In this document: positions 24,745 to 34,305 of the stretch, in pieces
Numbering within the stretch: position 1 is the stretch's first letter
Layout of the letters: each line of letters starts with the position of its first letter
Source of the DNA: an uncultured Tenacibaculum sp.
GTDB taxonomy: Bacteria; Bacteroidota; Bacteroidia; Flavobacteriales; Flavobacteriaceae
Assembly: GCA_947492185.1 (NCBI GenBank)
Contig: CANLMR010000001.1
Span: forward strand, 806,001 to 870,000
Direction of reading: 5' to 3'
DNA: 64,000 nucleotides
Position numbers and translations under genes: made by a program
The notes under the pieces: model-generated
Told to the model about the DNA's origin: nothing
The model's database searches: none
The model's input: the letters and a program-made list of their open reading frames with translations, nothing else

Positions 24745-26955
24745 TTATTTTACAATTAGTTTTTTAGTAGTTCGCTTGTTTTCGTTTTGTACTTGTAATA
24801 AATATAATCCAGCATTAATTCCTTGAAGATTTAATTCTTCTGAGAATGTGCTTGGTGTATTCTTGTATGCTTTTTCTTCAACTAATCTACCTCTAATATC
24901 GAATAATTTAATATCAACACTATCTGTATTAATTACTTCAAAAGTAATATTGAAATTACCATTTGAAGGATTAGGATACACATTGAAATTAGTAAAATCA
25001 AAATCATCAACTGAGGCTGTTGGGTTATCTAGAATACGGAAGTTAGTACTATTAACATTATAGAAGATATTATCAACACCCTGAATCATAATTCTTGCAT
25101 TCTTAGTAGGCATATTGGGAAGTATTATATCTTGAGTTCCATCATTCGGAGTACTATCTATAATCACTGTAGGGAAAGTTAATCCTCCATCAGTAGATAA
25201 TCTAATTTGAACATTTTGACAGTTTATTGGAGCTTGATCTGTTGATGCTACGTCCCATGTAAATGTTTGCATTGTAGCACCAGTTACTGAAGTACCAGTA
25301 TTAAATGAAGTTACCAAAAACCCACTAGAGTTTACTACTGTAATTTTCATGTCATCTCTAGCACTTGATCCTCCTCCAGTATGATTATCTCTAACATTAA
25401 ATGAAAAGTCCATTTCTCTTGCTGAGGTTGGTATTACTTCCCAAGTAGAAAAAGTTGATCCAGATAAAACAGTAGAAAGCGCAGGTAAATATCTAACAGG
25501 TGAATCATTAGGTAAAACTGATCTAAACAATGGACCAAATGGACTACTAGAAACAGGAGGCATACCTGAAACTTCATTATCTATTTGTTCCCAATTATAA
25601 GTTAAACTACCAGTGCCATCAGGGTCGGTTGCAGTACCTGTCAAAATTAAAGGTGTTGAAGCTGGTACTGTATAATCTAAACCTGCGTTGGCTGTTGGTG
25701 CTGAATTGCCAGTTGGAGAAGTAGCAGCGCAAAAGGTTCCTTGCATAGTATCCCACATTTCATCAATACTTATTGAGTGAAAATAATCATCTGCATTAGG
25801 TTGAACATTAGGAAAACATATACCAGCATAACTCATTATAGTAGATCCACTACCAGGTTCAACTGAAGTTGTACTATTTCTGTTACAAGAATTGTTTTGT
25901 GTATGATTAGCTCCAAATTGATGTCCTAATTCATGACAAGCAAAGTCTACATCGAAAGGATCTCCTTTAGGTATTACTCTACCAGTAACTCCTCCTGCTT
26001 TAACTCCTCCACAAACAGAAGGTGTGTATGCTAAACCAGAATCAGCTCCTTGATAAAATAAATGACCCAAATCGTAATTAGCTGTTCCAATTAATGTATT
26101 ACAGCGAGATACATTTTCATCAATCATTAAACCAATATTATCATTGGTATATCCATCCGCAATCGGATCTAAAAATAGAACAGGGTTTTCTCCACCAACT
26201 AGAACTAAATCTAACTTTACAGCTAATTCTTTTTCAAAAATTTGGTTAATTCTTGTTAATGATGTATTCATTGCAGATAAAACTGCAGCTTCTTGTTCAG
26301 TTTGTGTACCAGAAGATACTCCTTGATCATTCACATGATAAGCAGCATATTCTCCAGTACATGCTAAAGCAAATCTATAGGTTCTTAAGTTTCCGTCATT
26401 TGGATTTCTATTTTGAGAAACCTTTTCTCTTTTCGTAATGTCTTCCTTAACTAAACATTCAAAATTAGTTTCTGTTTTATCAATGCTTTTTCTATCATAG
26501 GCAATATAGTTTTTATTGTCTTTAGTGTATGGATCTACATAAAATGTACCTTTTTTTGGTGAACTGATTATCATATGTACCCCATCTGTACCTATTGAGA
26601 TTTTTCCAAATTCATTTTTGTCTGAAATACTTTGAATATTGTAGGTTCTTATAAAACCATACTTAGGGTGGAGTGGTTCAGTGAATTGAGAGTACTCTTT
26701 AACTATATAATCAGTTAAGTTTCCATCATAGCCTGGTAGTTTGATTATTTTATTATTGCCTTTTGATTGAACTGTAAGTTCATTTTTGAAGTTTTCAATA
26801 TCTAGGCTGTAGATAGAGAATTTTTTAGGTTGTGTTTTCCTTACGGCTTTTTCAGAGCGAAAAGCAATGTTCTCAGAATCCAATTTTTTCCATGAATCTT
26901 GAGCATTAGTTAGGGCTGCGCAAAAAAGCACTAATACTAGTGTAATTCTTCTCAT
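24745..26955 (-). CDS. T9SS-exported reprolysin-like metalloprotease (paralogue 2)
   Basis: Same plan as its neighbours but shorter (736 residues): signal peptide (MRRITLVLVLFCAALTNAQ), propeptide, catalytic domain with HELGHQFGANH and Met-turn GSTIMSYAGIC, a beta-sandwich region (NSAPTANAGLDYTVPAS onward), then directly the sorting domain (VYPNPSNGNFNITF; ends KRTTKKLIVK). The FN3 and GEVED modules of paralogue 1 are missing. The propeptide contains a Cys before the KR-rich segment that could act as a cysteine switch (inference). Own terminator and own upstream region, so probably transcribed separately. Confidence 0.93.
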   Translation of the reverse strand: MRRITLVLVLFCAALTNAQDSWKKLDSENIAFRSEKAVRKTQPKKFSIYSLDIENFKNELTVQSKGNNKIIKLPGYDGNLTDYIVKEYSQFTEPLHPKYGFIRTYNIQSISDKNEFGKISIGTDGVHMIISSPKKGTFYVDPYTKDNKNYIAYDRKSIDKTETNFECLVKEDITKREKVSQNRNPNDGNLRTYRFALACTGEYAAYHVNDQGVSSGTQTEQEAAVLSAMNTSLTRINQIFEKELAVKLDLVLVGGENPVLFLDPIADGYTNDNIGLMIDENVSRCNTLIGTANYDLGHLFYQGADSGLAYTPSVCGGVKAGGVTGRVIPKGDPFDVDFACHELGHQFGANHTQNNSCNRNSTTSVEPGSGSTIMSYAGICFPNVQPNADDYFHSISIDEMWDTMQGTFCAATSPTGNSAPTANAGLDYTVPASTPLILTGTATDPDGTGSLTYNWEQIDNEVSGMPPVSSSPFGPLFRSVLPNDSPVRYLPALSTVLSGSTFSTWEVIPTSAREMDFSFNVRDNHTGGGSSARDDMKITVVNSSGFLVTSFNTGTSVTGATMQTFTWDVASTDQAPINCQNVQIRLSTDGGLTFPTVIIDSTPNDGTQDIILPNMPTKNARIMIQGVDNIFYNVNSTNFRILDNPTASVDDFDFTNFNVYPNPSNGNFNITFEVINTDSVDIKLFDIRGRLVEEKAYKNTPSTFSEELNLQGINAGLYLLQVQNENKRTTKKLIVK

Positions 26956-27010
26956 TGGGATTAATTTTACTTAATTAAAAATTAGTTTTTAAATGTTATT
27001 AATGTTTAAT

Positions 27011-27081
27011 AATCAACAAGTTTGTAAGGGACGCTAAAAATAAGAATAAAAATGGCTTTTTAATAGAATTATATGAAAAAA
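27011..27081. repeat. duplicated lipB 5'-flank relic, copy 2
   Basis: Second copy of the relic sequence upstream of protease paralogue 2. Here the former ATG is AAG (27042) and the following bases (GAATAAAAATGGCTTTTTAA) align to copy 1 and more distantly to the lipB start region. Confidence 0.6.
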
Positions 27082-27128
27082 TGAGTATTAAAATGCATTT
27101 CCCTCTAAAAATTGATTAAATAATGTGC

Positions 27129-27164
27129 AAAAAAAAGTAGACTTATTAAGTCTACTTTTTTTTT
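27129..27164 (-). terminator. terminator of the third metalloprotease gene
   Basis: AAGTAGACTT (27135-27144), ATT loop, AAGTCTACTT (27148-27157), followed by a T run on either strand; lies just after the stop of the gene ending at 27184. Confidence 0.88.
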
Positions 27165-27183
27165 GTTTTATATGGCAAAAAAA

Positions 27184-29400
27184 TTATTTCACAACTAGTT
27201 TTCTAGTGGTTTTTTTATTCCCATTTTGAATTTGTAATAAGTACAAACCTGAATTAATGTTATCAAAGCTTAATTCTTCAGAAAATGTACTTGGAGTGTT
27301 TTTAAATTTTTGGGTTTCAATTAATCTTCCTCTAATATCGAATAGTTTAATATCTGTGTTATCAGTATCAATTACTTCAAAAGTAATCTTAAAGTTTCCA
27401 TTTGATGGGTTTGGGTAAATTGAAAAATTAGTAAAATCAAAATCATCCACAGAAGCTGTTGGATTATCTAAAATTCTGAAATTAGATGCGTTAACGTTGT
27501 AAAAAATATTATCAACTCCTTCAATCATAATCCTAGCATTTTTAGTGGGAATATTTGGTATAGTTACATCTTGAACTCCATCATTAGGTGTGCTATCCAT
27601 AATAATATTTGGATAAGTTAAACCGCCATCCGTTGATAATCTAATTCTAACATTTTGACAGTTAATTGGAGCTTGATCTGTTGACGCTACATCCCAAGTG
27701 ATATTTTGACTTGTTGCTCCATTAATTGTTACTGAAGAGCTAAAAGAAATTACTTTAAAACCAGCCGAATTTGCTATAGTAACTTTCATGTCATCTCTAG
27801 CACTTGATCCTCCACCAGAATTATTATCTCTTACACTGAATGAAAAATTCATTTCCCTTTCAGTAGAGGGAATAACTTCCCAAGTTGAAAAAGTATCTCC
27901 TAATAAAACAGTTGCTAACTCTGGTAAATATCGTACTGGAGACGATCCAGGTTGTACCGACCTAAATGTTGGACCAGCTGTATTAGAAGGTTCAGGAGGC
28001 ATGCTTGAAATATCATTGTCTAATTGTTCCCAATTATATGTTAAACTACTTGTTCCGTCTACGTCTGTTGCTGCACCAGTAAGTTTTAATGGAGTTCTAG
28101 CTGGAACAGTATAATCTAATCCAGCATCAGCTGTTGGCGCAGTATTTCCTGTAGCAGAAGTGGTTCCACAAAATGTACCTTGAATAGTATTCCACATTTC
28201 ATCTATACTGACAGAATGAAAATAGTCATCAGAATTTACTTGAACATTAGGAAAACAAATACCTGCATAACTCATTATTGTAGAACCACTACCAGGTTCA
28301 ACAGAAGTTGTACTGTTTCTGTTACATGAATTATTTTGAGTGTGATTTGCACCAAATTGGTGCCCTATTTCATGACAAATAATATTTACATAGAAAGAAT
28401 CACCAATAGGTACGTCCGTTCCAGATACACCACCAGCTTTGAAATTTAAACATACAGAAGGAGTGTAAGCTAAACCATTTATATTATCATCTTTATGTAG
28501 TAAGTGACCTAAGTCATAGTTAGTCATTCCAATTATAGAGTTACACCTAGTAATATTCTCATCTATCATTGAACTAATGTCATCGCCAGTATAACCATCT
28601 ACAGTTGGATCTAAGAATAAAACAGGATTTTCTCCACCAACAAGCACCATATCTAATTTAACTGCCATTTCTCTTTCAAAAATTTGGTTAACTCTAGATA
28701 GAGCAGTATTCATAGCAGATAAAACAGCTGCTTTTCTTTCAGTTTCAGTACCTGATGATACTCCTTGATCATTTATATGGTAAGTGGCATATTCACCAGT
28801 ACAAGCTAATGCAAATCTATATGTTCTTAAATTTCCATCGTTTGGGTTTCTCTTTTTCTGTATCTTCTCTTCCTCTTTAGAAATTTTACTTTTAACTAAA
28901 CATTCAAAATCACTTTCAATTTCATTTATGTTTTTTCTGTTATATGCAATGTAACTCTGATTATCCTTTGTATAAGGGTCTACATAAAAAGTACCTTTAT
29001 TTGTTGAATTAACAACCATATGTACCCCATCTGTACCTACTGAGATTTTTCCAAATTCATTTTCGTTCGAAGAATTTTGAATAATATAAGTCTTTATAAA
29101 ACCATATTTTGGGTGAAGTGGCTCTGTAAATTGAGAATATTCTTTAACTAAATAATCAGTTAAATTCCCATCGAAACCTGGTAATTTAATTATTTTATTG
29201 TTACCTTTTAGTTGACTAGTCAGTTCGTTTTTAAAATTTTCAATATTTAGACTATAGATTGTGAATTCTTTAGGTTGAACTTTACGAAAAGTTTTTTCAC
29301 TACGAAATGCAAAGTTTTCAGAATCCATTTTTTTCCACGAACTTTGTGCGTTAGTTAGGGCTGCGCAAAAAAGCATTACTACAAGTGTAATTTTGTTCAT
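27184..29400 (-). CDS. T9SS-exported reprolysin-like metalloprotease (paralogue 3)
   Basis: 738 residues with the domain order of paralogue 2: signal peptide (ends LTNAQ), propeptide, catalytic domain with HEIGHQFGANH and GSTIMSYAGICF, beta-sandwich region, and C-terminal sorting domain (IYPNPSNGNFKITF; last residues TTRKLVVK). Just before the zinc motif the sequence is YVNIICHEIGH where the others read VDFxxHE, a small difference near the active site. This is the copy adjacent to lipB and may represent the ancestral position of the array. Divergent from lipB. Confidence 0.93.
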   Translation of the reverse strand: MNKITLVVMLFCAALTNAQSSWKKMDSENFAFRSEKTFRKVQPKEFTIYSLNIENFKNELTSQLKGNNKIIKLPGFDGNLTDYLVKEYSQFTEPLHPKYGFIKTYIIQNSSNENEFGKISVGTDGVHMVVNSTNKGTFYVDPYTKDNQSYIAYNRKNINEIESDFECLVKSKISKEEEKIQKKRNPNDGNLRTYRFALACTGEYATYHINDQGVSSGTETERKAAVLSAMNTALSRVNQIFEREMAVKLDMVLVGGENPVLFLDPTVDGYTGDDISSMIDENITRCNSIIGMTNYDLGHLLHKDDNINGLAYTPSVCLNFKAGGVSGTDVPIGDSFYVNIICHEIGHQFGANHTQNNSCNRNSTTSVEPGSGSTIMSYAGICFPNVQVNSDDYFHSVSIDEMWNTIQGTFCGTTSATGNTAPTADAGLDYTVPARTPLKLTGAATDVDGTSSLTYNWEQLDNDISSMPPEPSNTAGPTFRSVQPGSSPVRYLPELATVLLGDTFSTWEVIPSTEREMNFSFSVRDNNSGGGSSARDDMKVTIANSAGFKVISFSSSVTINGATSQNITWDVASTDQAPINCQNVRIRLSTDGGLTYPNIIMDSTPNDGVQDVTIPNIPTKNARIMIEGVDNIFYNVNASNFRILDNPTASVDDFDFTNFSIYPNPSNGNFKITFEVIDTDNTDIKLFDIRGRLIETQKFKNTPSTFSEELSFDNINSGLYLLQIQNGNKKTTRKLVVK

Positions 29401-29487
29401 CAGAATTATATTTTAATTTAATTAATATTGTTTTAAGACTTGTTTATTGTGAAATTTATAACAATTAACAAGAAGATTGCCAAAAAT

Positions 29488-30201
29488 ATGAATAAAAGCG
29501 TTTGTTTAGTCGAATTATTTCAAAAAGATTACAAGGAAACTTGGGATTATCAAGCGGATTTGTTGCAAGGAATTATCGATATTAAGATTAAAAACAGAAG
29601 GGAAGAACAAAATGTTTCTACTAAAAATTATTTTTTGTTTGTAGAGCATCCTCATGTATATACTTTAGGGAAAAGTGGAGATATGAGTAATTTGTTACTA
29701 AATGAAAAGCAATTAAGGGATAAAGGAATTTCTTTTTATAAGATTAATAGAGGAGGAGATATTACCTATCATGGTCCAGGTCAAATTGTTGGATATCCGA
29801 TTTTAGATTTAGAGAATTTCTTTACAGATATTCATAAATACCTACGATTTTTAGAGGAAGTAATTATAAAAGTAATTGCTGAATACGGTTTAAAAGGAGA
29901 ACGAAGTGAAGGTGAAACTGGTGTTTGGTTAGATGTTGGAACTCCATTTGCGAGAAAAATATGTGCAATGGGAATACGAACTAGCCGTTGGGTAACAATG
30001 CATGGTTTTGCACTGAACGTAAATACAGATCTTGGGTATTTTGATCACATAATACCTTGCGGAATTAAGGGAAAAGCTGTTACCTCTATGGAGGCAGAAT
30101 TAGGTGAAAAACTAGATATTGAAGAAGTAAAAATAAAAATATTGAAATACTTCAAAGAATTATTTGAAGTAGATGAATTTATAAAAAAAGCGAGCTTATA
30201 G
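29488..30201 (+). CDS. lipB: lipoyl(octanoyl) transferase
   Basis: Moves octanoate from acyl carrier protein to lipoyl domains of 2-oxoacid dehydrogenases, the first step of lipoate assembly. Signatures: GKSGDMSNLL, RGGDITYHGPGQIVGYPI, catalytic Lys157 in ARKICAMGIR and catalytic Cys191 in IIPCGIKGKAVTS. The frame is open from 29440, but the ATG at 29488 gives the usual N-terminus (NKSVCLVELFQKDY) and length of 237 residues. The upstream 16 codons lie in the shared promoter region with protease paralogue 3. The stop codon lies inside the terminator stem. Confidence 0.95.
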   Translation: MNKSVCLVELFQKDYKETWDYQADLLQGIIDIKIKNRREEQNVSTKNYFLFVEHPHVYTLGKSGDMSNLLLNEKQLRDKGISFYKINRGGDITYHGPGQIVGYPILDLENFFTDIHKYLRFLEEVIIKVIAEYGLKGERSEGETGVWLDVGTPFARKICAMGIRTSRWVTMHGFALNVNTDLGYFDHIIPCGIKGKAVTSMEAELGEKLDIEEVKIKILKYFKELFEVDEFIKKASL

Positions 30202-30213
30202 CTCGCTTTTTTA
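30184..30213 (+). terminator. lipB terminator overlapping the stop codon
   Basis: GCGAGCT (30190-30196), TAT, AGCTCGC (30200-30206) with A and T runs outside. The last two lipB codons and the TAG form the loop side of the hairpin. Confidence 0.88.
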
Positions 30214-30231
30214 TAAAAATAATTCATTGAT

Positions 30232-30876
30232 TTACTTTCTAGCTTTTAAATCGAAAGAAAATTCAATTAAATCATTAATAGCTCTATCTTTTAAGTTATC
30301 AAAGAATTTTCCTGATCCATATTTTACACCAAAGTCAGTTCTATCAACCATAAACTTATCACTTTTTAAAGAGATGTCATTTCCGTTTTCACTTAAACTA
30401 GCTGGAACAGTAATGCTTTTTGTTACATCTTTTATAGTTAAGTTACCAGTAATGTGTAGTTTTCCATCTTTAATTTCAGAACTAGCTACTACAAACTTAG
30501 CTGTTGGGAATTTTTCAACATCAAAGAAGTCAGCAGCTTTTAAGTGTCCTTCTAATTTTTCTTTCCCTTTACCTGCTTCTAAATCTGAATTAGTAATAGT
30601 ATTCATATTAATTACAAACTCACCAGCTTTTACAGTACCATTTTCAACATCAAACAATCCTTTTTCTATGTTGATTGTTCCATTATGTGCATCACCAATC
30701 TTCTTATCTCCTTTCCATGTAATTGTAGATTCAGATACATTTACATTATAAGAATTGATAGGGTTAGTAACTTTCTCTTCAACTTTTACTTCTTCTTTAG
30801 TTTCAACTTTTTTCTCTCCTTTACAAGAAGTTAATGCGATAGCAACAACTGCTAATGATAAAATTAGTTTTTTCAT
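30232..30876 (-). CDS. YceI-family lipoprotein
   Basis: Lipoprotein signal (MKKLILSLAVVAIALTSC) followed by a Lys/Glu/Val linker and a YceI-like lipocalin-type barrel (SYNVNVSESTITWKGDKK onward; GHLKAADFFDVEKFPTA, ITGNLTIKDVTKSI, KFMVDRTDFGVKYG). The family binds amphiphilic molecules such as polyisoprenoids; the ligand here is unknown. Length 214 is typical with a lipoprotein linker. Preceded by a TATATTTG promoter box, so it is probably a single-gene unit. Confidence 0.93.
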   Translation of the reverse strand: MKKLILSLAVVAIALTSCKGEKKVETKEEVKVEEKVTNPINSYNVNVSESTITWKGDKKIGDAHNGTINIEKGLFDVENGTVKAGEFVINMNTITNSDLEAGKGKEKLEGHLKAADFFDVEKFPTAKFVVASSEIKDGKLHITGNLTIKDVTKSITVPASLSENGNDISLKSDKFMVDRTDFGVKYGSGKFFDNLKDRAINDLIEFSFDLKARK

Positions 30877-30910
30877 TTTTTTATGGATTAAATTAATTTA
30901 TTTTCCATGG

Positions 30911-30918
30911 CAAATATA
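30911..30918 (-). promoter_or_regulatory. YceI gene promoter -7 box
   Basis: TATATTTG on the minus strand, matching TAnnTTTG, 35 bp before the start codon. Confidence 0.6.
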
Positions 30919-30941
30919 TTTAATATCTGTCATGTACAAAA

Positions 30942-31394
30942 CTATTTTTTGTCTTTTGTATCAATAATTATAGTTACAGGTCCATCATTCAATAATTCTA
31001 CTTTCATATCTGCTCCAAATTCGCCAGTCTGAATTTTCCTCCCAATAAGATCTTCAAACGTAGAAATAAATTGTTTGTATAAAGGTATTGCTACATCGGG
31101 TTTAGCAGCAAGAATATAACTTGGTCTGTTTCCTTTTTTTGTAGATGCCTGAAGTGTGAATTGGCTGACTATAATTGCATCTCCATTTATATCTATTAAC
31201 GATTTATTCATGACCTTATTTTCGTCATTAAATATTCTTAGATTGGCAATTTTTTTAGTTAACCATTGAATATCTTCTTTGGTATCTTCACTAACTATTC
31301 CAACTAAAATTAGTAGACCAGAATTAATAGAGGCTACCTTTTTATTCTCAATGGTAACACTGGCTTTAGTTACTCTTTGAATTACAGCTCTCAT
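30942..31394 (-). CDS. dtd: D-aminoacyl-tRNA deacylase
   Basis: Removes D-amino acids (and glycine mischarged on tRNA-Ala) from tRNA. At 150 residues it has the usual length, starts MRAVIQRVTKASVTI, and carries the SQFTLQAST catalytic motif, the NRPSYILAA segment and the GEFGADMKVELLNDGPVTI motif containing the cross-subunit Gly-cisPro-like region of the family (here NDGPVT). It begins 6 bp after rsgA on the same strand, so the two are co-transcribed. Confidence 0.95.
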   Translation of the reverse strand: MRAVIQRVTKASVTIENKKVASINSGLLILVGIVSEDTKEDIQWLTKKIANLRIFNDENKVMNKSLIDINGDAIIVSQFTLQASTKKGNRPSYILAAKPDVAIPLYKQFISTFEDLIGRKIQTGEFGADMKVELLNDGPVTIIIDTKDKK

Positions 31395-31400
31395 GTTAAA

Positions 31401-32351
31401 TTATTTTCCAGATAAAATATCGGTTCTGTAGTTTTCTTCTTCTCCTTCTAAAATTTGTAAATAACTTTTATAGCGAGACCAAGAAATTTCTTCATTTTCT
31501 AAAGCTTCTTTAACCGCACAATGTGGTTCATTAATATGAATACAGTTGTTAAATTTACATTCATGTTTTAAAGCAAAAAATTCTGGAAAATAATCTCCTA
31601 ATTCATCTTTATCCATATCAACAACTCCAAAACCTTTTATACCTGGTGTATCAATAATATGGGCATTAAAACTTAGCTCAAACATTTCAGCAAAAGTTGT
31701 AGTGTGCTGACCTTGTTTATGTTGTTTAGTAATTTCCTTAGTTCTTAGATTTAAAGTAGGTTCTATGTGGTTTAATAATGTGGTTTTTCCTACTCCAGAA
31801 TGCCCTGAAAACATACTTGTTTTTCCTGTCATCATTTCTTTAATTATACCGACATTAGTTCCATCTGTGGCAGATACTTCAATGCACTTATAACCAATTG
31901 GTTCGTAAATATCTTTTAGGTATAATATTTCAGCTTTTTGTTCAATTTCATAAGTGTCAATCTTATTAAAAACTAAAACTACTTCAATGGAATATGCTTC
32001 AGCAGTAACTAAAAAACGATCTATAAATGTTGTAAATGTAGGTGGGTTATCAATAGTTACTAATAAAAATACTTGATCTATATTAGAAGCAATAATGTGT
32101 GTTTGCTTAGATAAGTTTACAGATTTACGAACAATGTAGTTTTTGCGATCAAAAATTTCAGTGATAATTCCAGTTTCTTCATCACTTTTAGTATCAATAT
32201 CAAACTGAACTTTATCTCCAACAGCAATCGGATTGGTACTTTTAATACCTTTTATTCGGAATTTTCCTTTAATTCTACATTTTAAAAACCGACCTTCCTC
32301 AGTCTTTACCCAATACCAACTTCCTGTAGATTTATACACCGTACCTGTCAT
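31401..32351 (-). CDS. rsgA: small ribosomal subunit biogenesis GTPase RsgA
   Basis: Late 30S assembly GTPase with circularly permuted G motifs. Order seen: N-terminal OB fold (VYKSTGSWYWVKTEEGR), G4 (VFNKIDTYE), G5-like region, G1 (SGHSGVGKTTLLNHI), G2 (QHTTTFAEMF), G3 (DTPGIKGFG), then the C-terminal zinc site CKFNNCIHINEPHC. Length 316 is normal. It lies between the DUF5995 gene (41 bp upstream) and dtd (6 bp downstream). Confidence 0.97.
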   Translation of the reverse strand: MTGTVYKSTGSWYWVKTEEGRFLKCRIKGKFRIKGIKSTNPIAVGDKVQFDIDTKSDEETGIITEIFDRKNYIVRKSVNLSKQTHIIASNIDQVFLLVTIDNPPTFTTFIDRFLVTAEAYSIEVVLVFNKIDTYEIEQKAEILYLKDIYEPIGYKCIEVSATDGTNVGIIKEMMTGKTSMFSGHSGVGKTTLLNHIEPTLNLRTKEITKQHKQGQHTTTFAEMFELSFNAHIIDTPGIKGFGVVDMDKDELGDYFPEFFALKHECKFNNCIHINEPHCAVKEALENEEISWSRYKSYLQILEGEEENYRTDILSGK

Positions 32352-32392
32352 GTAACAAAGATGAGAATAAAAATTGAATCTCTTAGATAAGA

Positions 32393-33145
32393 TTAATGCA
32401 TTAAATCTTTTATTTTTTGAGGTACAGTTCCTTTTTCTCCTAGTCGAATTATGCCAAAAATAATATTTGCGATTATACCAGGATTACTTATTAAAGAAGC
32501 TGTTTTTGCTATTTTTTTATCTCTTTCTTGAATAGCCTTTTCTATATTAGAAGGTGAAGTATTAGCAAGTTGAACTGCAAAATCCCATGCTCCATCACGA
32601 GCTATTTCCATGCTGAAATCAACTAAAAAATTATCTACTTTTCTAGTAAACTTTAAAATCTTTCTTAAAAAAGGCCAAATCGTAGCTAAGTCATTTTCTA
32701 CATCAATAACTAACGAAGACAAAATTTCATTGATTTTATCAAAATCGTTTTTCAAATTTTCAATTGGTTCTCCTTCCGAAACTTTAGCTGCAGCAATTCC
32801 TAAATCTAGGTTTATGTGTGCATTCATTCCAATAAGCAAATGTTGTAATACAATTGGCCAGAATTTTTTAGATAACATAAAAGCTTTTAACCATGAAGAG
32901 GTTACTGTTTTGTTCTGCGAAAAATCATAGTAAGCATCTATATATCTTTTGGCGAAAATCATGTCTAGCTTTTCCATTCTTGGTCCATCTTCAAAAACAC
33001 CATTTTGAATTCCTTCTTTTACTTTAAGGGTTACTTTTTGATATAACGCAGCAAAATAACCTAGTGGACTTTTTTCTCGAAATGAGGTATCGATAATGTC
33101 TTGTAGAATCGCAATAACATCATCAATTGTATGAATTGGTTTCAT
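32393..33145 (-). CDS. DUF5995 family protein
   Basis: A 250-residue helical, cytoplasmic-looking protein. The segment LLIGMNAHINLDLGIAAAKV near residues 105-125 and the flanking long helices fit the DUF5995 family; that assignment is from memory of the pattern. The His/Asn/Asp in MNAHINLDLG might bind a metal (inference). It is first in a same-strand run with rsgA and dtd, but no shared function is evident. Confidence 0.75.
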   Translation of the reverse strand: MKPIHTIDDVIAILQDIIDTSFREKSPLGYFAALYQKVTLKVKEGIQNGVFEDGPRMEKLDMIFAKRYIDAYYDFSQNKTVTSSWLKAFMLSKKFWPIVLQHLLIGMNAHINLDLGIAAAKVSEGEPIENLKNDFDKINEILSSLVIDVENDLATIWPFLRKILKFTRKVDNFLVDFSMEIARDGAWDFAVQLANTSPSNIEKAIQERDKKIAKTASLISNPGIIANIIFGIIRLGEKGTVPQKIKDLMH

Positions 33146-33178
33146 TTAAATAGGAAGTTTGGTTACGGGAATGTACAT

Positions 33179-33207
33179 AAAAAAAAGCGCAAATATTGCG
33201 CTTTTTA
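33179..33207 (-). terminator. terminator of the aromatic amino acid operon
   Basis: AAAAAGCGCAA (33182-33192), ATA loop, TTGCGCTTTTT (33196-33206), right after the DAHP synthase stop codon on the minus strand. Confidence 0.9.
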
Positions 33208-33210
33208 TAA

Positions 33211-34293
33211 TTATGAATTGATAATTTTCTTCTGATGATTAATACTTTCTTGGTGAATAGCTTTAAATATTCTAAGTACAAATTCTTCGCTTAAATTATT
33301 TTCTTCACCTTCTAGAATCATTTTGCCTAGAATTTCGTTCCAACGTTTGGTTTGGAGAATAGCAACGTTCTTATTTTTCTTTAAAGAACCAATTTGATCA
33401 GAAATTTTCATACGTTTTCCTAACATCTCTATTAATTGATGATCAACTACATCAATTTGAGTTCTTAGTGTATTTAAAGCATTGCTATAATCAGCTTCTG
33501 TATCCGTTTCTTTTCTGATTTTTAAATCTACCATCATTTGGATTAACGTATCAGGTGTAATTTGTTGTTTAGCATCACTCCAAGCGTTATCTGGATCATA
33601 GTGAGTCTCTACCATTAAACCATCAAAGTTTAAATCTAGTGCTGTTTGACAGATATCAAAAATAATATCTCTACGCCCAGCAATATGAGATGGATCACAT
33701 ATTAATGGTAAATCAGGGAAACGATTTTGTAATTCAATAGGAATTTGCCAGTTAGGATTGTTTCTATATCTAGTTTTCTCATACGTAGAGAAACCTCTAT
33801 GAATAACCCCTAATTTTTTGATGTTTGCAGAGTATAAACGTTCAATAGCTCCTAACCATAAAGCTAAATCTGGATTTACAGGGTTCTTAACTAAAACAAT
33901 TTTATCCGTTCCGTTTAAAGCATCTGCAATTTCTTGTACGATAAATGGACTTACAGTTGTTCTTGCTCCAATCCATAAAACATCAATATCGTGTTCTAAA
34001 GCTAATTTTACGTGATCTTTATTCGCAACTTCTGTAGAGGTCAATAATCCAGTTTCTTTTTTAGCTTTTTGTAACCATTTTAAACCTAATGCACCAACAC
34101 CTTCGAAATTTCCAGGTCTTGTTCTAGGTTTCCAAATTCCGGCTCTTAATACTGTTGCATCAGTATCTTTCAATTCATGAGCAATTTTTAATACTTGCTC
34201 TTCTGTTTCTGCACTACAAGGTCCTGCAATTACTAATGGATGACTTAATTTGAAATCATCTAACCACGTTCTTAATTTTTTGGTATTTTCCAT
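33211..34293 (-). CDS. bifunctional DAHP synthase-chorismate mutase
   Basis: N-terminal 3-deoxy-D-arabino-heptulosonate 7-phosphate synthase of the type I-beta/KDOPS-like group (VIAGPCSAETEEQVL, LRAGIWKPRTRPGNFEG, CDPSHIAGRRD), about residues 1-260, fused to a C-terminal AroQ chorismate mutase (about 270-355; LRTQIDVVDHQLIEMLGKRM, KRWNEILGKMI). It thus catalyses the first step of the shikimate pathway and the step from chorismate to prephenate. The mutase part may allow feedback by prephenate, as known for such fusions. Last gene of the attenuator-controlled operon, 12 bp after tyrA. Confidence 0.96.
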   Translation of the reverse strand: MENTKKLRTWLDDFKLSHPLVIAGPCSAETEEQVLKIAHELKDTDATVLRAGIWKPRTRPGNFEGVGALGLKWLQKAKKETGLLTSTEVANKDHVKLALEHDIDVLWIGARTTVSPFIVQEIADALNGTDKIVLVKNPVNPDLALWLGAIERLYSANIKKLGVIHRGFSTYEKTRYRNNPNWQIPIELQNRFPDLPLICDPSHIAGRRDIIFDICQTALDLNFDGLMVETHYDPDNAWSDAKQQITPDTLIQMMVDLKIRKETDTEADYSNALNTLRTQIDVVDHQLIEMLGKRMKISDQIGSLKKNKNVAILQTKRWNEILGKMILEGEENNLSEEFVLRIFKAIHQESINHQKKIINS

Positions 34294-34305
34294 TTTTTTG
34301 TCTTT

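Noticed and set aside
29440..29487. Upstream extension of lipB
   Set aside because: The extra 16 residues are Lys/Ile-rich, unlike LipB N-termini, and lie in the divergent promoter region and the duplicated segment.
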